NCBI GenBank assembly: GCA_035265935.1
Contig: DATFOC010000086.1
Span: forward strand, 1 to 11,598
Direction: 5' to 3'
Origin: JACDAN01 sp035265935
Lineage (GTDB): Bacteria > Actinomycetota > Thermoleophilia > Gaiellales > Gaiellaceae
DNA: 11,598 nucleotides
The position numbers were made by a program, and so were the translations under genes. Shown here one piece after another: positions 1-6,992 of the stretch. A model generated the notes under the pieces. It was not told the DNA's origin, searched no databases, and saw only the letters and a program-made list of their open reading frames with translations. Each line of letters opens with the position of its first letter. The stretch's first letter is position 1.

Positions 1-1249
1 TCAGCGCGACACCGACCGCACCGCCGAGCTGCTGCGAGGTGTTGAGCAGGCCCGAGGCGACACCGGCGATCCGATCCTCGATGCGGGAGAGCGCTGCGAG
101 GGACATGGGGATGAAGATGAACGCCAGGCCGAAGCCGCTGAGCACGAACGGGACGAACAGGTTCGCCCAGAACGTTCCGTCGACCGGCAGCTGCGTATAC
201 CAGAGGTAGGCGAAAGCGAGGAACGCCGTCCCGGTCATCATCACCGGCTTCACGCCGGCGCGCGTGACGACGGCTTGCGCGACCGCCGCGCCGGGGATCG
301 TCATCCCCGCTGTGGCCAGGAAGGCGAATCCGGCCTCGAGCGGGGAGTAGCCGAGCACGGTCTGCATGTAGAGGGTGAGCAGGAAGAAGCCGCCGAAGAT
401 CGTCGCGCCGAGGAGCACGCCGACGGTGTTCGCGACAAAGACCGGACGGATCCGGAAGAGCCTGAGCGGCACGATCGGCGTCGGCGTGCGTGCCTCCCAC
501 CAGAAGAAGGCGGCGACCAGCGCGACCGAGAGCGCGGTGAGCCCGAGCGTCTGAGCGCTCGCCCAGCCGGCGTCGGGCGCCTCTGACATCGCATAGACGA
601 AGAGCACGAGGCCGGACGTGACGAGCGCCGCACCGAGGACGTCCACTCGCCGGTCTGCGTCCTCGATGCGGCGCTCGGAGATCAGCGTGGGGGCCAGGGC
701 GAAGATCGCGATCCCGACCGGGACGTTCACGAAGAAGATCCACTCCCAGCCGAGGTACTCGACCAGGATGCCGCCGAGCAGGACGCCGGCCGCGGCGCCG
801 CTGCCTGCAACGCCACCCCAGATCCCGAACGCCTTGTTGCGCTCTGCCTGGTCGTGGCGGAACGAGTCGCTGATGATCGCCAGCGTCGCCGGCGAGACGA
901 TCGCGCCGCCGAGGCCCTGAATCGCACGGAAGATGATCAGCTGCGTTCCGCTGTCGGCGAGCCCGCAGGCGAGGGAGCCGCCGGTGAACAGCACCATCCC
1001 GAACATGAACACCTTGCGCCGGCCGAGGAGGTCCGCGGCGCGTCCTCCGAGGAGCAGGAAGCCGCCGAACGCAAGCGAGTAGGCAGTGACGATCCACTGG
1101 AGCGTGTCGCGGGAGATCCCGAGGTCCTCCTGGATCGACGGCAGCGCCACGTTCACGATCGCCACGTCGAGGATCACCATGAAGAACGCGACGCAGACGA
1201 GCGCAAGCGCTCGCCAACGCCTGGGGTCCGGGGCGGCGCCAGGCTCCAT
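1..1249 (-). CDS. DHA2-family (EmrB/QacA) MFS drug:proton antiporter, 3' end missing
   Basis: Membrane efflux pump expected to export drugs or other hydrophobic compounds in exchange for protons. Read on the minus strand, 416 codons are present and the gene continues beyond base 1. Visible family marks: TM1 with LDVAIVNVALP (Asp28), loop 2-3 motif A GGRAADLLGRRKVF (about residues 68-81), motif B RAIQGLGGAIVSP (about 108-120), motif C-like GGVAGSGAAAGVLLGGIL after TM5, and a long run of further membrane segments matching the 14-TM DHA2 layout. The ATG at 1249 is the only possible start, because an in-frame TAG lies four codons upstream. There is no Shine-Dalgarno sequence, which fits a nearly leaderless transcript from the promoter described separately. 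Divergent from the coiled-coil/kinase unit. The substrate cannot be predicted. Family assignment is secure. Confidence 0.93.
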   Translation of the reverse strand, partial: MEPGAAPDPRRWRALALVCVAFFMVILDVAIVNVALPSIQEDLGISRDTLQWIVTAYSLAFGGFLLLGGRAADLLGRRKVFMFGMVLFTGGSLACGLADSGTQLIIFRAIQGLGGAIVSPATLAIISDSFRHDQAERNKAFGIWGGVAGSGAAAGVLLGGILVEYLGWEWIFFVNVPVGIAIFALAPTLISERRIEDADRRVDVLGAALVTSGLVLFVYAMSEAPDAGWASAQTLGLTALSVALVAAFFWWEARTPTPIVPLRLFRIRPVFVANTVGVLLGATIFGGFFLLTLYMQTVLGYSPLEAGFAFLATAGMTIPGAAVAQAVVTRAGVKPVMMTGTAFLAFAYLWYTQLPVDGTFWANLFVPFVLSGFGLAFIFIPMSLAALSRIEDRIAGVASGLLNTSQQLGGAVGVAL

Positions 1250-1258
1250 GCGGCGAGA

Positions 1259-1287
1259 ACGCTACTGATCCGAGCGAGGACTGGCAA
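1259..1287 (-). promoter_or_regulatory. Predicted promoter of the MFS pump, near-leaderless
   Basis: Read on the minus strand, a -35-like TTGCCA (1287-1282) is followed after exactly 17 bp by TAGCGT (1264-1259), which fits the TAnnnT -10 pattern. Transcription would start near 1252, only 2-3 nt before the ATG at 1249. This agrees with the absence of a ribosome binding site. Prediction by eye only. Confidence 0.45.
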
Positions 1288-1304
1288 AACAGAACAGTCC
1301 TCGC
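1274..1304. promoter_or_regulatory. Perfect 10-bp inverted repeat over the pump promoter, operator candidate
   Basis: GCGAGGACTG (1274-1283) and its exact reverse complement CAGTCCTCGC (1295-1304) are separated by 11 bp. The repeat covers the predicted -35 hexamer and part of the spacer of the MFS promoter, where a repressor would block RNA polymerase. Efflux pumps of this family are commonly controlled by TetR or MarR proteins that bind such dyads. No regulator gene is adjacent inside the window; it could lie beyond base 1. In RNA read rightward it would form a hairpin, but no T-run follows, so a terminator is unlikely. Confidence 0.55.
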
Positions 1305-1356
1305 GAGTGCGACCCCCCGGTCTTCGCGGCGCCTAGGGAAACGCCGAAACGAGGCA

Positions 1357-1399
1357 TACACTGCGGCGGGGCCGTCTTTTTTCTTTTGTCACCAGGAGG
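1357..1399 (+). promoter_or_regulatory. Possible -10 element and strong Shine-Dalgarno of the coiled-coil gene
   Basis: TACACT at 1357-1362 fits a TAnnnT -10 element, but I see no convincing -35. A strong AGGAGG at 1394-1399 sits 6 nt before the GTG start at 1406. An unusually T-rich tract (1377-1387) separates the two. The ribosome binding site is clear; the promoter call is weak. Confidence 0.35.
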
Positions 1400-1405
1400 T
1401 TTTTC

Positions 1406-1834
1406 GTGAAAACGGGTCTCTTCACAACCCTCGTTGCGCTGGCCGTTGCCTGCGTGCTCGCAGCTCCCGCCGCCGCGGCGACGCCGACGGAGCGAAAGCT
1501 CGCGAGTCAGATCAAGGTCATGCAGCGACAGGTCAAGGTCCTTCAGGGCCAGGTCAAGAAGCTCCGCGCGGACATGCGCGAGGTGCAGGGCATCTCCGCC
1601 AGTGCGCTCGTCTTCTCGGCCTGCTCCACGGCTGCCACCGCGGACGCCTTTCAGGGCACCTGGGAGACGATCGACGGCCTCAACTCTGCTACCGCGAGGC
1701 CCGACCAGTATCCGGCGCCGACGCCCATCGCCGACCCGCTGAACTCGTGCCAGCTGCTCGAGGTCCAGCGTCAGCCGGCCGCCGTCCCGCCGACCACGAA
1801 CGTGTTTGCGGCGCTGCTCAACATCTTCCGCTGA
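1406..1834 (+). CDS. Small secreted coiled-coil protein of unknown function
   Basis: 142 residues, starting at a GTG placed 6 nt after AGGAGG. Residues 1-25 form a clear Sec signal peptide: Lys near the start, hydrophobic core LFTTLVALAVACVL, then an Ala-rich cleavage region ending near APAAAA. Residues 29-61 form an amphipathic coiled coil with an internal near-repeat QIKVMQRQ / QVKVLQGQ / QVKKLRAD, which also shows as a repeated GGTCAAGG pattern in the DNA. The C-terminal 80 residues contain two cysteines (73 and 115) that could form a disulphide outside the cell. No lipobox is present, so it should be free or wall-associated. I do not recognise a named family. It lies 5 bp upstream of the histidine kinase and is probably co-transcribed with it, so a role as an envelope partner of that sensor is possible but unproven. 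Confidence 0.85.
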   Translation: MKTGLFTTLVALAVACVLAAPAAAATPTERKLASQIKVMQRQVKVLQGQVKKLRADMREVQGISASALVFSACSTAATADAFQGTWETIDGLNSATARPDQYPAPTPIADPLNSCQLLEVQRQPAAVPPTTNVFAALLNIFR

Positions 1835-1839
1835 CGTCA

Positions 1840-4044
1840 ATGGCTGCAGGGGTCGATCGACTCCTGAGCGCGGCGAAAGGCCTGCTCCGGAAACGTCACA
1901 CCATCCCTGAGGAGGGTGGTGTGGCGGAGAACCGCCTCCTGCGCCTCGAGGCGATCACCGAGACGGCGCTCTCGCACCTCGATCTCGAGGAGCTTCTCGA
2001 CGAGCTGCTCGAGCGCATCCGAGACCTCCTCGACGCCGACACGGCGGTGATGCTGCTCGTGGACGAGGAGCGCGACGTGCTCATCCCGAGAGCGACGAAG
2101 GGTCTGGAGGCAGAGCTCGAGTTCCCGGTGGCGATTCCGATTGGCCGGGGGTTCGCGGGCCGCGTGGCCGCCGAGCGCTCTACGGTCGTCATCGACGAGG
2201 TGGCGAAGGCTGAGATCGTGAACCCGGTTCTCCGCGAGGCGGGGGTCCGCTCGCTGATCGGCGTTCCGTTACTCCACCTCGGGAGCCTGATCGGCGTCGT
2301 GCATGCGGGGGCTTACCGTCCGGGTTACTTCAGCCAGGACGACGGTCTGCTGCTCCAGCTGGTCGCGGATCGCGTCGCTTTGGCGATCACGCAGTCAAGC
2401 CTCTACGAGGCGGAACGTGAGGCGCGCCGAGACGCCGAGTCCGCCTATGCGCAGGTGTCGTTCCTGGCCCGGGCCAGTGAGCTCCTCGGCTCGTCCCTCG
2501 AGTACGAGTCGACGTTGGAGCGGCTCGCCCAGCTGGCTGTTCCGGCGCTTGCCGACGAGGTGCTGATCGACATGGTCGCGGAGGAGGGCGGCCTGAAACG
2601 CCTCGCAACCGCTCACGCCGACCCCGACATGCTGGACTTGATCCGGTCGCTCGACCAGCGGTACCCGCCGGACGAGGAGGCGCCGTATGGAGCCGGCTCC
2701 GTCGTCCGCTCCGGCGAGGCGCAGCTCGTCCCCGAGATGACGGACGAGATCGTTGGCCAGATCGCGCGGGACGAAGCGCACCGGCGTCTGATCGAGGAGC
2801 TGGGCGTCCGATCGTTCATGACGGTGCCGCTCGTAGCGAGACGCGGCATTCTCGGCGCAATCACCTTCATCGCGTCATCCTCCGACCGCCGGTTCGCGCC
2901 GGGGGACCTCGCGTTTGCAGAGGAGCTCGCAAGGCGGGCGGCGACGGCGATCGAGAACGCCCAGCTGCATGCGGAGACGGAGGAGCGGGCCCAGGCGTCG
3001 CTTGTCCTCGATCACGTCGGAGAGGGCGTGTTCCTGGTGGACAGCCTCGGGTTCGTGCGGCTCTGGAACCCGGCCGCAGAGGCGATCACGGGCATCCCGA
3101 CGGCGGAGATTGTCGGCCAGCCCGCGAGCCGAAGCATCCCCGGCTGGGCCGCGATCGACGATCTGGTTCCGGTCGCCGACTCCGCCAGCCATGCGGGCGT
3201 CAGGCCCGAGACGCTGCCGCTCGACATCGGCGGCCGCGAGATCTGGATCCTGATCTCGGGCGTGAGCTTCCCGGACGGGACGGTCTACGCGTTTCGCGAC
3301 GTGACCGAGGAGCGCCGTCTGAGCGACCTCCAAAGCGACTTCGTCGCGACGATCTCCCACGAGCTTCGAACTCCGCTCGCCGCGGTGTACGGCGCGGCGA
3401 TGACGCTTCAGCAGCGCTCGGAGCGACTGGCCGAGGAGCAGCGGGAGCGCCTACTCGCCGTGGTCTACGACGAGGCGGCCCGCCTCGGCCGGATCATCGA
3501 CGGCGTGCTCTGGGTGAGCCGCCTCGACTCCGGGCAAGCTGCCTTCGCGATCGAGGAATGCAATCCGAGGTCGATCGCCGAGTCCGTCGTCGAGGCCGCG
3601 AGCGTCTCGCTGCCGGCCGCCCTCTCGCTCGAGCTGGAGTCGACACCGGACCTCACCTCGATCGCCATCGATCCCGACAAGATGCGCCAGGTCTTGAGCA
3701 ACCTCGTGGACAACGCCGTCAAGTACTCGCCGGACGGCGGTCGCATCCGGGTGACGATCGTCCCGAACGGCCGCTACCTCCGCTTCGGCGTCGAAGACGA
3801 AGGGCTCGGGATCCCGGCGGCCGAGCAACAGCGGATCTTCGAGAAGTTCTACCGGTTGGACCCGAACCAGACGCGCGGCGTGGGCGGCACGGGTCTCGGT
3901 CTGTACGTGTCCAGTGAGCTCGTCCGGCGCATGAACGGGCGACTCTGGGTCGAGTCGCGTGAAGGGGAGGGCTCCAGGTTCTACGTGGACCTACCACTCG
4001 ACGAGAGCGGCGGGCCCGTCGAGGTGCTGGCGCATCTGTCCTAG
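1840..4044 (+). CDS. Orphan GAF-GAF-PAS sensor histidine kinase
   Basis: 734 residues from the ATG at 1840, 5 bp after the preceding stop. Order of parts: short N-terminus and helix (1-47), GAF 1 (about 48-190), helical linker, GAF 2 (about 213-375), PAS (about 388-490), HisKA dimerisation helices with H-box FVATISHELRTPL (phospho-acceptor His507), and HATPase (about 608-720) with N-box LVDNAVKYS (Asn625), G1 DEGLGIP, F-box FEKFYR and G2 GTGLGLY. All catalytic boxes are intact. There is no membrane segment, so it is a cytoplasmic sensor, probably of a small ligand or redox state through the GAF/PAS modules. No response regulator is adjacent. A GTG at 1921 in the same frame has a better ribosome binding site (GGAGG 1911-1915) and would give a 707-residue protein lacking the first 27 residues; either start keeps all domains. 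Its stop overlaps the stop of the convergent downstream gene. Confidence 0.93.
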   Translation: MAAGVDRLLSAAKGLLRKRHTIPEEGGVAENRLLRLEAITETALSHLDLEELLDELLERIRDLLDADTAVMLLVDEERDVLIPRATKGLEAELEFPVAIPIGRGFAGRVAAERSTVVIDEVAKAEIVNPVLREAGVRSLIGVPLLHLGSLIGVVHAGAYRPGYFSQDDGLLLQLVADRVALAITQSSLYEAEREARRDAESAYAQVSFLARASELLGSSLEYESTLERLAQLAVPALADEVLIDMVAEEGGLKRLATAHADPDMLDLIRSLDQRYPPDEEAPYGAGSVVRSGEAQLVPEMTDEIVGQIARDEAHRRLIEELGVRSFMTVPLVARRGILGAITFIASSSDRRFAPGDLAFAEELARRAATAIENAQLHAETEERAQASLVLDHVGEGVFLVDSLGFVRLWNPAAEAITGIPTAEIVGQPASRSIPGWAAIDDLVPVADSASHAGVRPETLPLDIGGREIWILISGVSFPDGTVYAFRDVTEERRLSDLQSDFVATISHELRTPLAAVYGAAMTLQQRSERLAEEQRERLLAVVYDEAARLGRIIDGVLWVSRLDSGQAAFAIEECNPRSIAESVVEAASVSLPAALSLELESTPDLTSIAIDPDKMRQVLSNLVDNAVKYSPDGGRIRVTIVPNGRYLRFGVEDEGLGIPAAEQQRIFEKFYRLDPNQTRGVGGTGLGLYVSSELVRRMNGRLWVESREGEGSRFYVDLPLDESGGPVEVLAHLS

Positions 4045-4607
4045 ATGTGGCGTCGAGGCACGACGCCGAGCTCCTCGACCATCGTGAAGAAGGCCTTGGC
4101 GTAGGGCGAGTCGCGCGTCCGCCGGCGAACGGCGAGCCAGTCGATGCGCTCGCGGAGCGAGCGCGCGAACTCGAGCGAGCGCTCGTAGTCGAGCTCGTGC
4201 TCGTCCAGCGCGAGCAGCTTCGTGACCATGATGTCTTCGAGGGACATGACCTTCATCGGCACAGCGTTCACCTCGAGGTCTTCCGCGCGCTCGAACAACC
4301 CGTCGTCGACGTCATGGCCGACGGCGCGGAAGATGATGTCCACGAGCACGTCGCCGTCCCACGCCTTGTAGAGCCAGCCCTCGGGGGGCTTCTCGGTGCG
4401 CATCCCCGCGTCGGCGAGCGCCTGAAGCGCGCGATCGGCATGGGCGGGGCGCACCATCACGTCCAGGTCGTGTCCGGTTCCCGGCCCTCCGTACGCCCAC
4501 GCCGCGAGCCCGCCGCCGAGCAGGAACGGCACCTCCGCCTCCCGGAGTGCTCCCGCGACGCGCTTGACGCTCTCCTTGATGTCTCCGAAGGGTTGTTCTT
4601 CCAGCAC
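4041..4607 (-). CDS. Nucleotidyltransferase-fold protein (AbiEii/MNT-like), substrate unknown
   Basis: 188 residues with GTG start; an in-frame TGA two codons upstream fixes this as the earliest start. The pol-beta nucleotidyltransferase signature is visible: Gly-rich GGGLAAWAYGG (31-41), the metal-binding pair D47-L-D49 in GHDLDVMV, and a third acidic residue D90 in VLVDIIF. The C-terminal helices (MSLEDIMVTKLLALDE, about 107-122) match the helical part of AbiEii-like and related minimal nucleotidyltransferases. Such proteins transfer a nucleotide to protein, RNA or small molecules; some act as toxins with a partner antitoxin, but no partner gene is adjacent here. A -10-like TAACGA (minus strand, 4620-4615) ends 7 nt before the GTG, so it may be leaderless. 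It shares CTAG with the kinase stop. The fold is sure; the function is not. Confidence 0.87.
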   Translation of the reverse strand: MLEEQPFGDIKESVKRVAGALREAEVPFLLGGGLAAWAYGGPGTGHDLDVMVRPAHADRALQALADAGMRTEKPPEGWLYKAWDGDVLVDIIFRAVGHDVDDGLFERAEDLEVNAVPMKVMSLEDIMVTKLLALDEHELDYERSLEFARSLRERIDWLAVRRRTRDSPYAKAFFTMVEELGVVPRRHI

Positions 4608-4651
4608 GATTCACTCGTTACCCGAGCGACTTGAGGGGGAATCACGGGAGC

Positions 4652-5410
4652 ATGACGGTTCGAGTCGCAGCGGCAGGCGACATCCACTGCTCCGAGGAGG
4701 AGCGGGCGCGGCTCGAGACCGCGTTCATGGACGCCGAGCGCGAGAGCGACCTGATCCTGCTTGCAGGCGACCTAACGACCTACGGCGAGCCAGATCAGGC
4801 CGCTGTGCTCGCGGACGTGGCGCGCGGGATCGGCGTCCCGGTCTTCGCGGTGCTGGGGAACCACGACTGGCACGCGAACCGGCACGAGGAGCTCGTGTCG
4901 GCGCTGCGCGGTGGCGGCATCCACGTCCTCGAGCGGGCGTCGGAGGTGGTCTCCGTGGGCGGCGTCGACCTGGGGATCGTTGGGACGAAGGGCTTCATCG
5001 GCGGCTTCACCGGCTCGCTGCTGCCCGACTTCGGGGAGCCGCTCCTTCGCCGTGTCTACGCCGAGACGAGCGCCGAAGTTTCCGCTCTCGACCGCGGCCT
5101 GCGCCGAGTCTGCGATTGCGCAGTCCGCATCGTCCTCCTCCACTACGCGCCGACGAAGGCGACGATCGAGGGCGAGCCTGAGACGATCTGGACCTATCTC
5201 GGCAGCGAGCGCCTGGCGGAGCCGATCGCCGAGCACAGGCCTGACCTCGTCCTCCACGGCCACGGTCACGGCGGAACCTTCGCCGGCGCAATCGACGGCA
5301 TCCCGGTGTTCAACGTCGGCATCCCGGTCATCGGCCGCGATTTCTGGATCTTCGAGTTCGACGAGAGCGGGCTGGTTCGGGAGCCCGAGGCGGTCGAGTC
5401 GACCGGCTAG
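4652..5410 (+). CDS. Calcineurin-like metallophosphoesterase
   Basis: 252 residues from the ATG at 4652. A TTG at 4631 in the same frame is possible, but it would add seven residues ahead of the conserved MTVRVAAAGDIH strand, and GAGGGGGA (4633-4640) serves the ATG. The five phosphoesterase motifs are all present: GDIH (Asp10, His12), GDLTTYG (Asp40), GNHDWH (Asn70, His71), LLHYAP (His164) and HGHGHGG (His202-His206). These bind two metal ions and hydrolyse phosphomono- or diesters; the real substrate cannot be read from sequence. No signal peptide or membrane segment, so it is cytoplasmic. It is divergent from the nucleotidyltransferase gene across 44 bp, and its TAG overlaps the stop of the convergent YjbQ gene. 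Confidence 0.92.
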   Translation: MTVRVAAAGDIHCSEEERARLETAFMDAERESDLILLAGDLTTYGEPDQAAVLADVARGIGVPVFAVLGNHDWHANRHEELVSALRGGGIHVLERASEVVSVGGVDLGIVGTKGFIGGFTGSLLPDFGEPLLRRVYAETSAEVSALDRGLRRVCDCAVRIVLLHYAPTKATIEGEPETIWTYLGSERLAEPIAEHRPDLVLHGHGHGGTFAGAIDGIPVFNVGIPVIGRDFWIFEFDESGLVREPEAVESTG

Positions 5411-5859
5411 CTCCCGACGACCTGGACGAGCCAGCGGCGGTCGCGCTCGCGGTCGAGCTCGAGGAAGAGCACGCGCTGCCAGGTGCCGAGGCAGAGCTCG
5501 CCGTCCCGGATCGGAATGGACTCGCCGGCGCTCCCGAGGAGCATCGAGATGCAGTGGGCGTGTCCGTTGCCGCGCTCCATGTCCTCCTCGCAAATGTTCT
5601 CTGTGCGCCGCTCCCAGTCGTCGTGCGCGTAGTAGCCGTCGCTCGGGACGAGACGGCGGAGCAGGGCGGCGAAGTCCTCCAGAAAGCCGTTCTCGAGCTC
5701 GTTCACCCGGACGCAGCAGGTCGTGTGAGGCGAGTACACGCACGCGATCCCGTCCCTGACGCCGCTCTCGCGAACGGCCTCGGTGACTTCGTCCGTGATG
5801 TCCCGAACGGCCAGCCAGCCCTCCGTGCGCAGCCTCTGCTCGCCCTGGAACGCCTTCAT
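5407..5859 (-). CDS. yjbQ: YjbQ/UPF0047 family protein (secondary thiamine-phosphate synthase type)
   Basis: 150 residues, the usual size for this family. Signatures: SPHTTCCVRVNE (43-54), the histidine pair in GNGHAHCISMLLGSAGESIPI (His100, His102), and the closing block GTWQRVLFLELD (125-136). Family members are small trimeric enzymes annotated as secondary thiamine-phosphate synthases because E. coli YjbQ can supply weak activity; the physiological role is unsettled. No thiamine gene is nearby. Start at ATG 5859 with no good Shine-Dalgarno; a -10-like TAGGAT lies 8 nt upstream, suggesting a nearly leaderless message. Cytoplasmic. Family assignment is secure; the catalytic role is from family knowledge only. 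Confidence 0.94.
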   Translation of the reverse strand: MKAFQGEQRLRTEGWLAVRDITDEVTEAVRESGVRDGIACVYSPHTTCCVRVNELENGFLEDFAALLRRLVPSDGYYAHDDWERRTENICEEDMERGNGHAHCISMLLGSAGESIPIRDGELCLGTWQRVLFLELDRERDRRWLVQVVGS

Positions 5860-5867
5860 CGGCGGCC

Positions 5868-5897
5868 ATCCTATCCACGGCTGCTTGGGAGTACGCT
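5868..5897. promoter_or_regulatory. Overlapping divergent promoters for yjbQ and the GNAT gene
   Basis: The whole divergent gap is 48 bp (5860-5907). TAGGAT on the minus strand (5873-5868) ends 8 nt before the yjbQ ATG, and TACGCT on the plus strand (5892-5897) ends 10 nt before the GNAT ATG. Both fit TAnnnT and would give 5' leaders of only a few bases. The -35 region of each promoter falls on or beyond the other's -10, so the two polymerases should compete. Prediction by eye. Confidence 0.4.
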
Positions 5898-5907
5898 GGC
5901 CCTCGAA

Positions 5908-6822
5908 ATGGAGAGCGTCGTCGTACGCCGACCGACCCTGGACGACGCCTCAGGCGTCGCTATGTTGCTCGCTGCACGGGATCGCGCCGACTTCGGCGAG
6001 GAGGACCCGATCGGGTTCACGGGCGACGAGCTCCGCGATTGGTGGGCGATGGACGAGCCCGGGCTCGCGAGGGACGCGTGGCTCGCGCTCCAGGGCGACG
6101 AGATCGTCGCGTACGCGCGGGCCAGCCGAGAGGGGGACGTCGCAAATCTGGTCGACGAGTCGTGTGTCCATCCGCAGGCGCGCGGCCTGGGCATCGGCTC
6201 CCGCCTGCTCGACGAGGCGGAGCAGTGGGCCTGCGAGAACGACTTTCCCCGTTTCCACGTTCACGTGGTCAACGAGGGCGGCCGGACGCTGGCCACGGCG
6301 CGGGGGCACAGACTCGTACGGTTCTTCTGGCGGATGGAGATCGACCTGGCGGAGGAGCCGCCCATGCGCGAGGCGCCTGCCGAGATGGCGATCCGCGGCT
6401 ACCGGCCCGGCGATGACGACGCTGCACTCCATGCGATGCACCAGGAAGCCTTCGCGGAGCACTGGGAGTTCACGCCGAGCCCACTCGACGAGTGGTTGAA
6501 CTGGCGTCGAACCCGCCGCGACTACCACCCGGCGCTCTGGCAGATCGCCGAGGAGAACGGGGAGATCGCCGGTGCCGCACTGTGCTTCGGCGAAGACCGC
6601 TTCGGCTGGGTGCTCGACCTTGCGGTCAGGCCGACCTCGCGGCGGGCGGGGCTGGGGCTCGTGTTGCTCCAGTCCGGCTTCGTCGCTTTGTGGCGGCGCG
6701 GCCACACTCGCGTGGGGCTCGAGGTGGACTCCGAGAACGAGACGGGCGCGACGCGCCTCTACGAGCGCGCCGGCATTAAGGTCACGCGTCGCTATGCGAC
6801 CTACGAGAAGGTCATCGCATAG
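5908..6822 (+). CDS. Tandem GNAT N-acetyltransferase, MshD-like architecture
   Basis: 304 residues from the ATG at 5908; the frame is open further upstream, but that would overlap yjbQ on the other strand. Two GNAT domains: the first about residues 5-150 with acetyl-CoA loop HPQARGLGIGSRLL, the second about 158-304 with VRPTSRRAGLGLVLL and the C-terminal block VDSENETGATRLYERAGI followed by VTRRYATYEK. This double layout and the second-domain ending resemble mycothiol synthase (MshD) and its many paralogues. The first domain keeps a good R/Q-x-x-G-x-G loop, so both sites may bind acetyl-CoA. Whether it acts on a mycothiol precursor or another amine cannot be decided here, and no other mycothiol gene is in the window. 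The tRNA starts 21 bp after its stop. Confidence 0.88.
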   Translation: MESVVVRRPTLDDASGVAMLLAARDRADFGEEDPIGFTGDELRDWWAMDEPGLARDAWLALQGDEIVAYARASREGDVANLVDESCVHPQARGLGIGSRLLDEAEQWACENDFPRFHVHVVNEGGRTLATARGHRLVRFFWRMEIDLAEEPPMREAPAEMAIRGYRPGDDDAALHAMHQEAFAEHWEFTPSPLDEWLNWRRTRRDYHPALWQIAEENGEIAGAALCFGEDRFGWVLDLAVRPTSRRAGLGLVLLQSGFVALWRRGHTRVGLEVDSENETGATRLYERAGIKVTRRYATYEKVIA

Positions 6823-6828
6823 CGCGGT

Positions 6829-6834
6829 TACCCT
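6829..6834 (+). promoter_or_regulatory. -10 element of the tRNA gene
   Basis: TACCCT fits TAnnnT and ends 9 nt before the mature tRNA 5' end, placing transcription start near 6841. The -35 region would fall inside the last codons of the GNAT gene and shows no clear consensus there, so the call rests on the -10 and its spacing. Confidence 0.4.
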
Positions 6835-6843
6835 GTCCCGAGA

Positions 6844-6917
6844 GGGCCCGTAGCTCAGCTGGTTAGAGCAGCCGACTCATAATCGGTTGGTCCCTGGTTC
6901 GAGTCCAGGCGGGCCCA
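6844..6917 (+). tRNA. tRNA with anticodon CAT, probably tRNA-Ile2 (alternative: elongator tRNA-Met)
   Basis: A full cloverleaf of 74 nt. The acceptor GGGCCCG/CGGGCCC is 7 perfect pairs with discriminator A6917. The D stem is GCTC/GAGC, the anticodon stem GCCGA/TCGGT with loop CTCATAA, and the T arm CCTGG-TTCGAGT-CCAGG. CCA is not encoded. The anticodon arm and variable region (CTCATAA, TTGGTC) are close to E. coli ileX, and the acceptor carries C4-G69 and C5-G68, pairs reported as TilS identity elements. This favours the lysidine-modified tRNA-Ile2 over elongator Met; no G-C-rich initiator anticodon stem is present. The 3' end is the left copy of the island-flanking repeat. Confidence 0.95.
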
Positions 6918-6959
6918 ATTCCACCCTTGTGGTTGAGCGGAAACCGCATGGTTGAGCGG
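6897..6959 (+). repeat. Left copy of tRNA-3'-end repeat (attachment-site-like)
   Basis: Runs from the T loop of the tRNA through 42 bp of downstream flank. It matches 10823-10885 at 56 of 63 positions without gaps (constant offset 3926). Duplication of a tRNA 3' end at both edges of a segment holding recombinase remains is the usual footprint of tyrosine-recombinase integration. The seven mismatches show the event is old. The match extends well beyond the tRNA, longer than many att cores. Confidence 0.75.
6930..6959 (+). repeat. Hairpin repeat, copy 1 of 3
   Basis: Two GGTTGAGCGG units (6931-6940, 6950-6959) flank AAACCGCAT, so the first unit also forms the small hairpin GCGG-AAA-CCGC. Other copies are at 7571-7600 (23 of 30 identical) and 10856-10885 (27 of 30). 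This copy is just downstream of the tRNA and could also act in its 3' processing; no T-run follows. Confidence 0.65.
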
Positions 6960-6992
6960 GACGTGTGCCGCAAAGGTCACCGATGCCAAATC

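Noticed and set aside
275..1336. Plus-strand open frames opposite the MFS gene (275-586, 618-920, 854-1336)
   Set aside because: Antisense shadows of a clear membrane transporter; charged or Arg-rich translations with no domain.
4047..4634. 195-codon plus-strand frame
   Set aside because: Exact antisense of the nucleotidyltransferase gene, whose catalytic motifs are intact on the minus strand.
5554..5907. Upstream extension of the GNAT frame
   Set aside because: Would overlap the whole of yjbQ on the other strand; GNAT homology begins just after the ATG at 5908.
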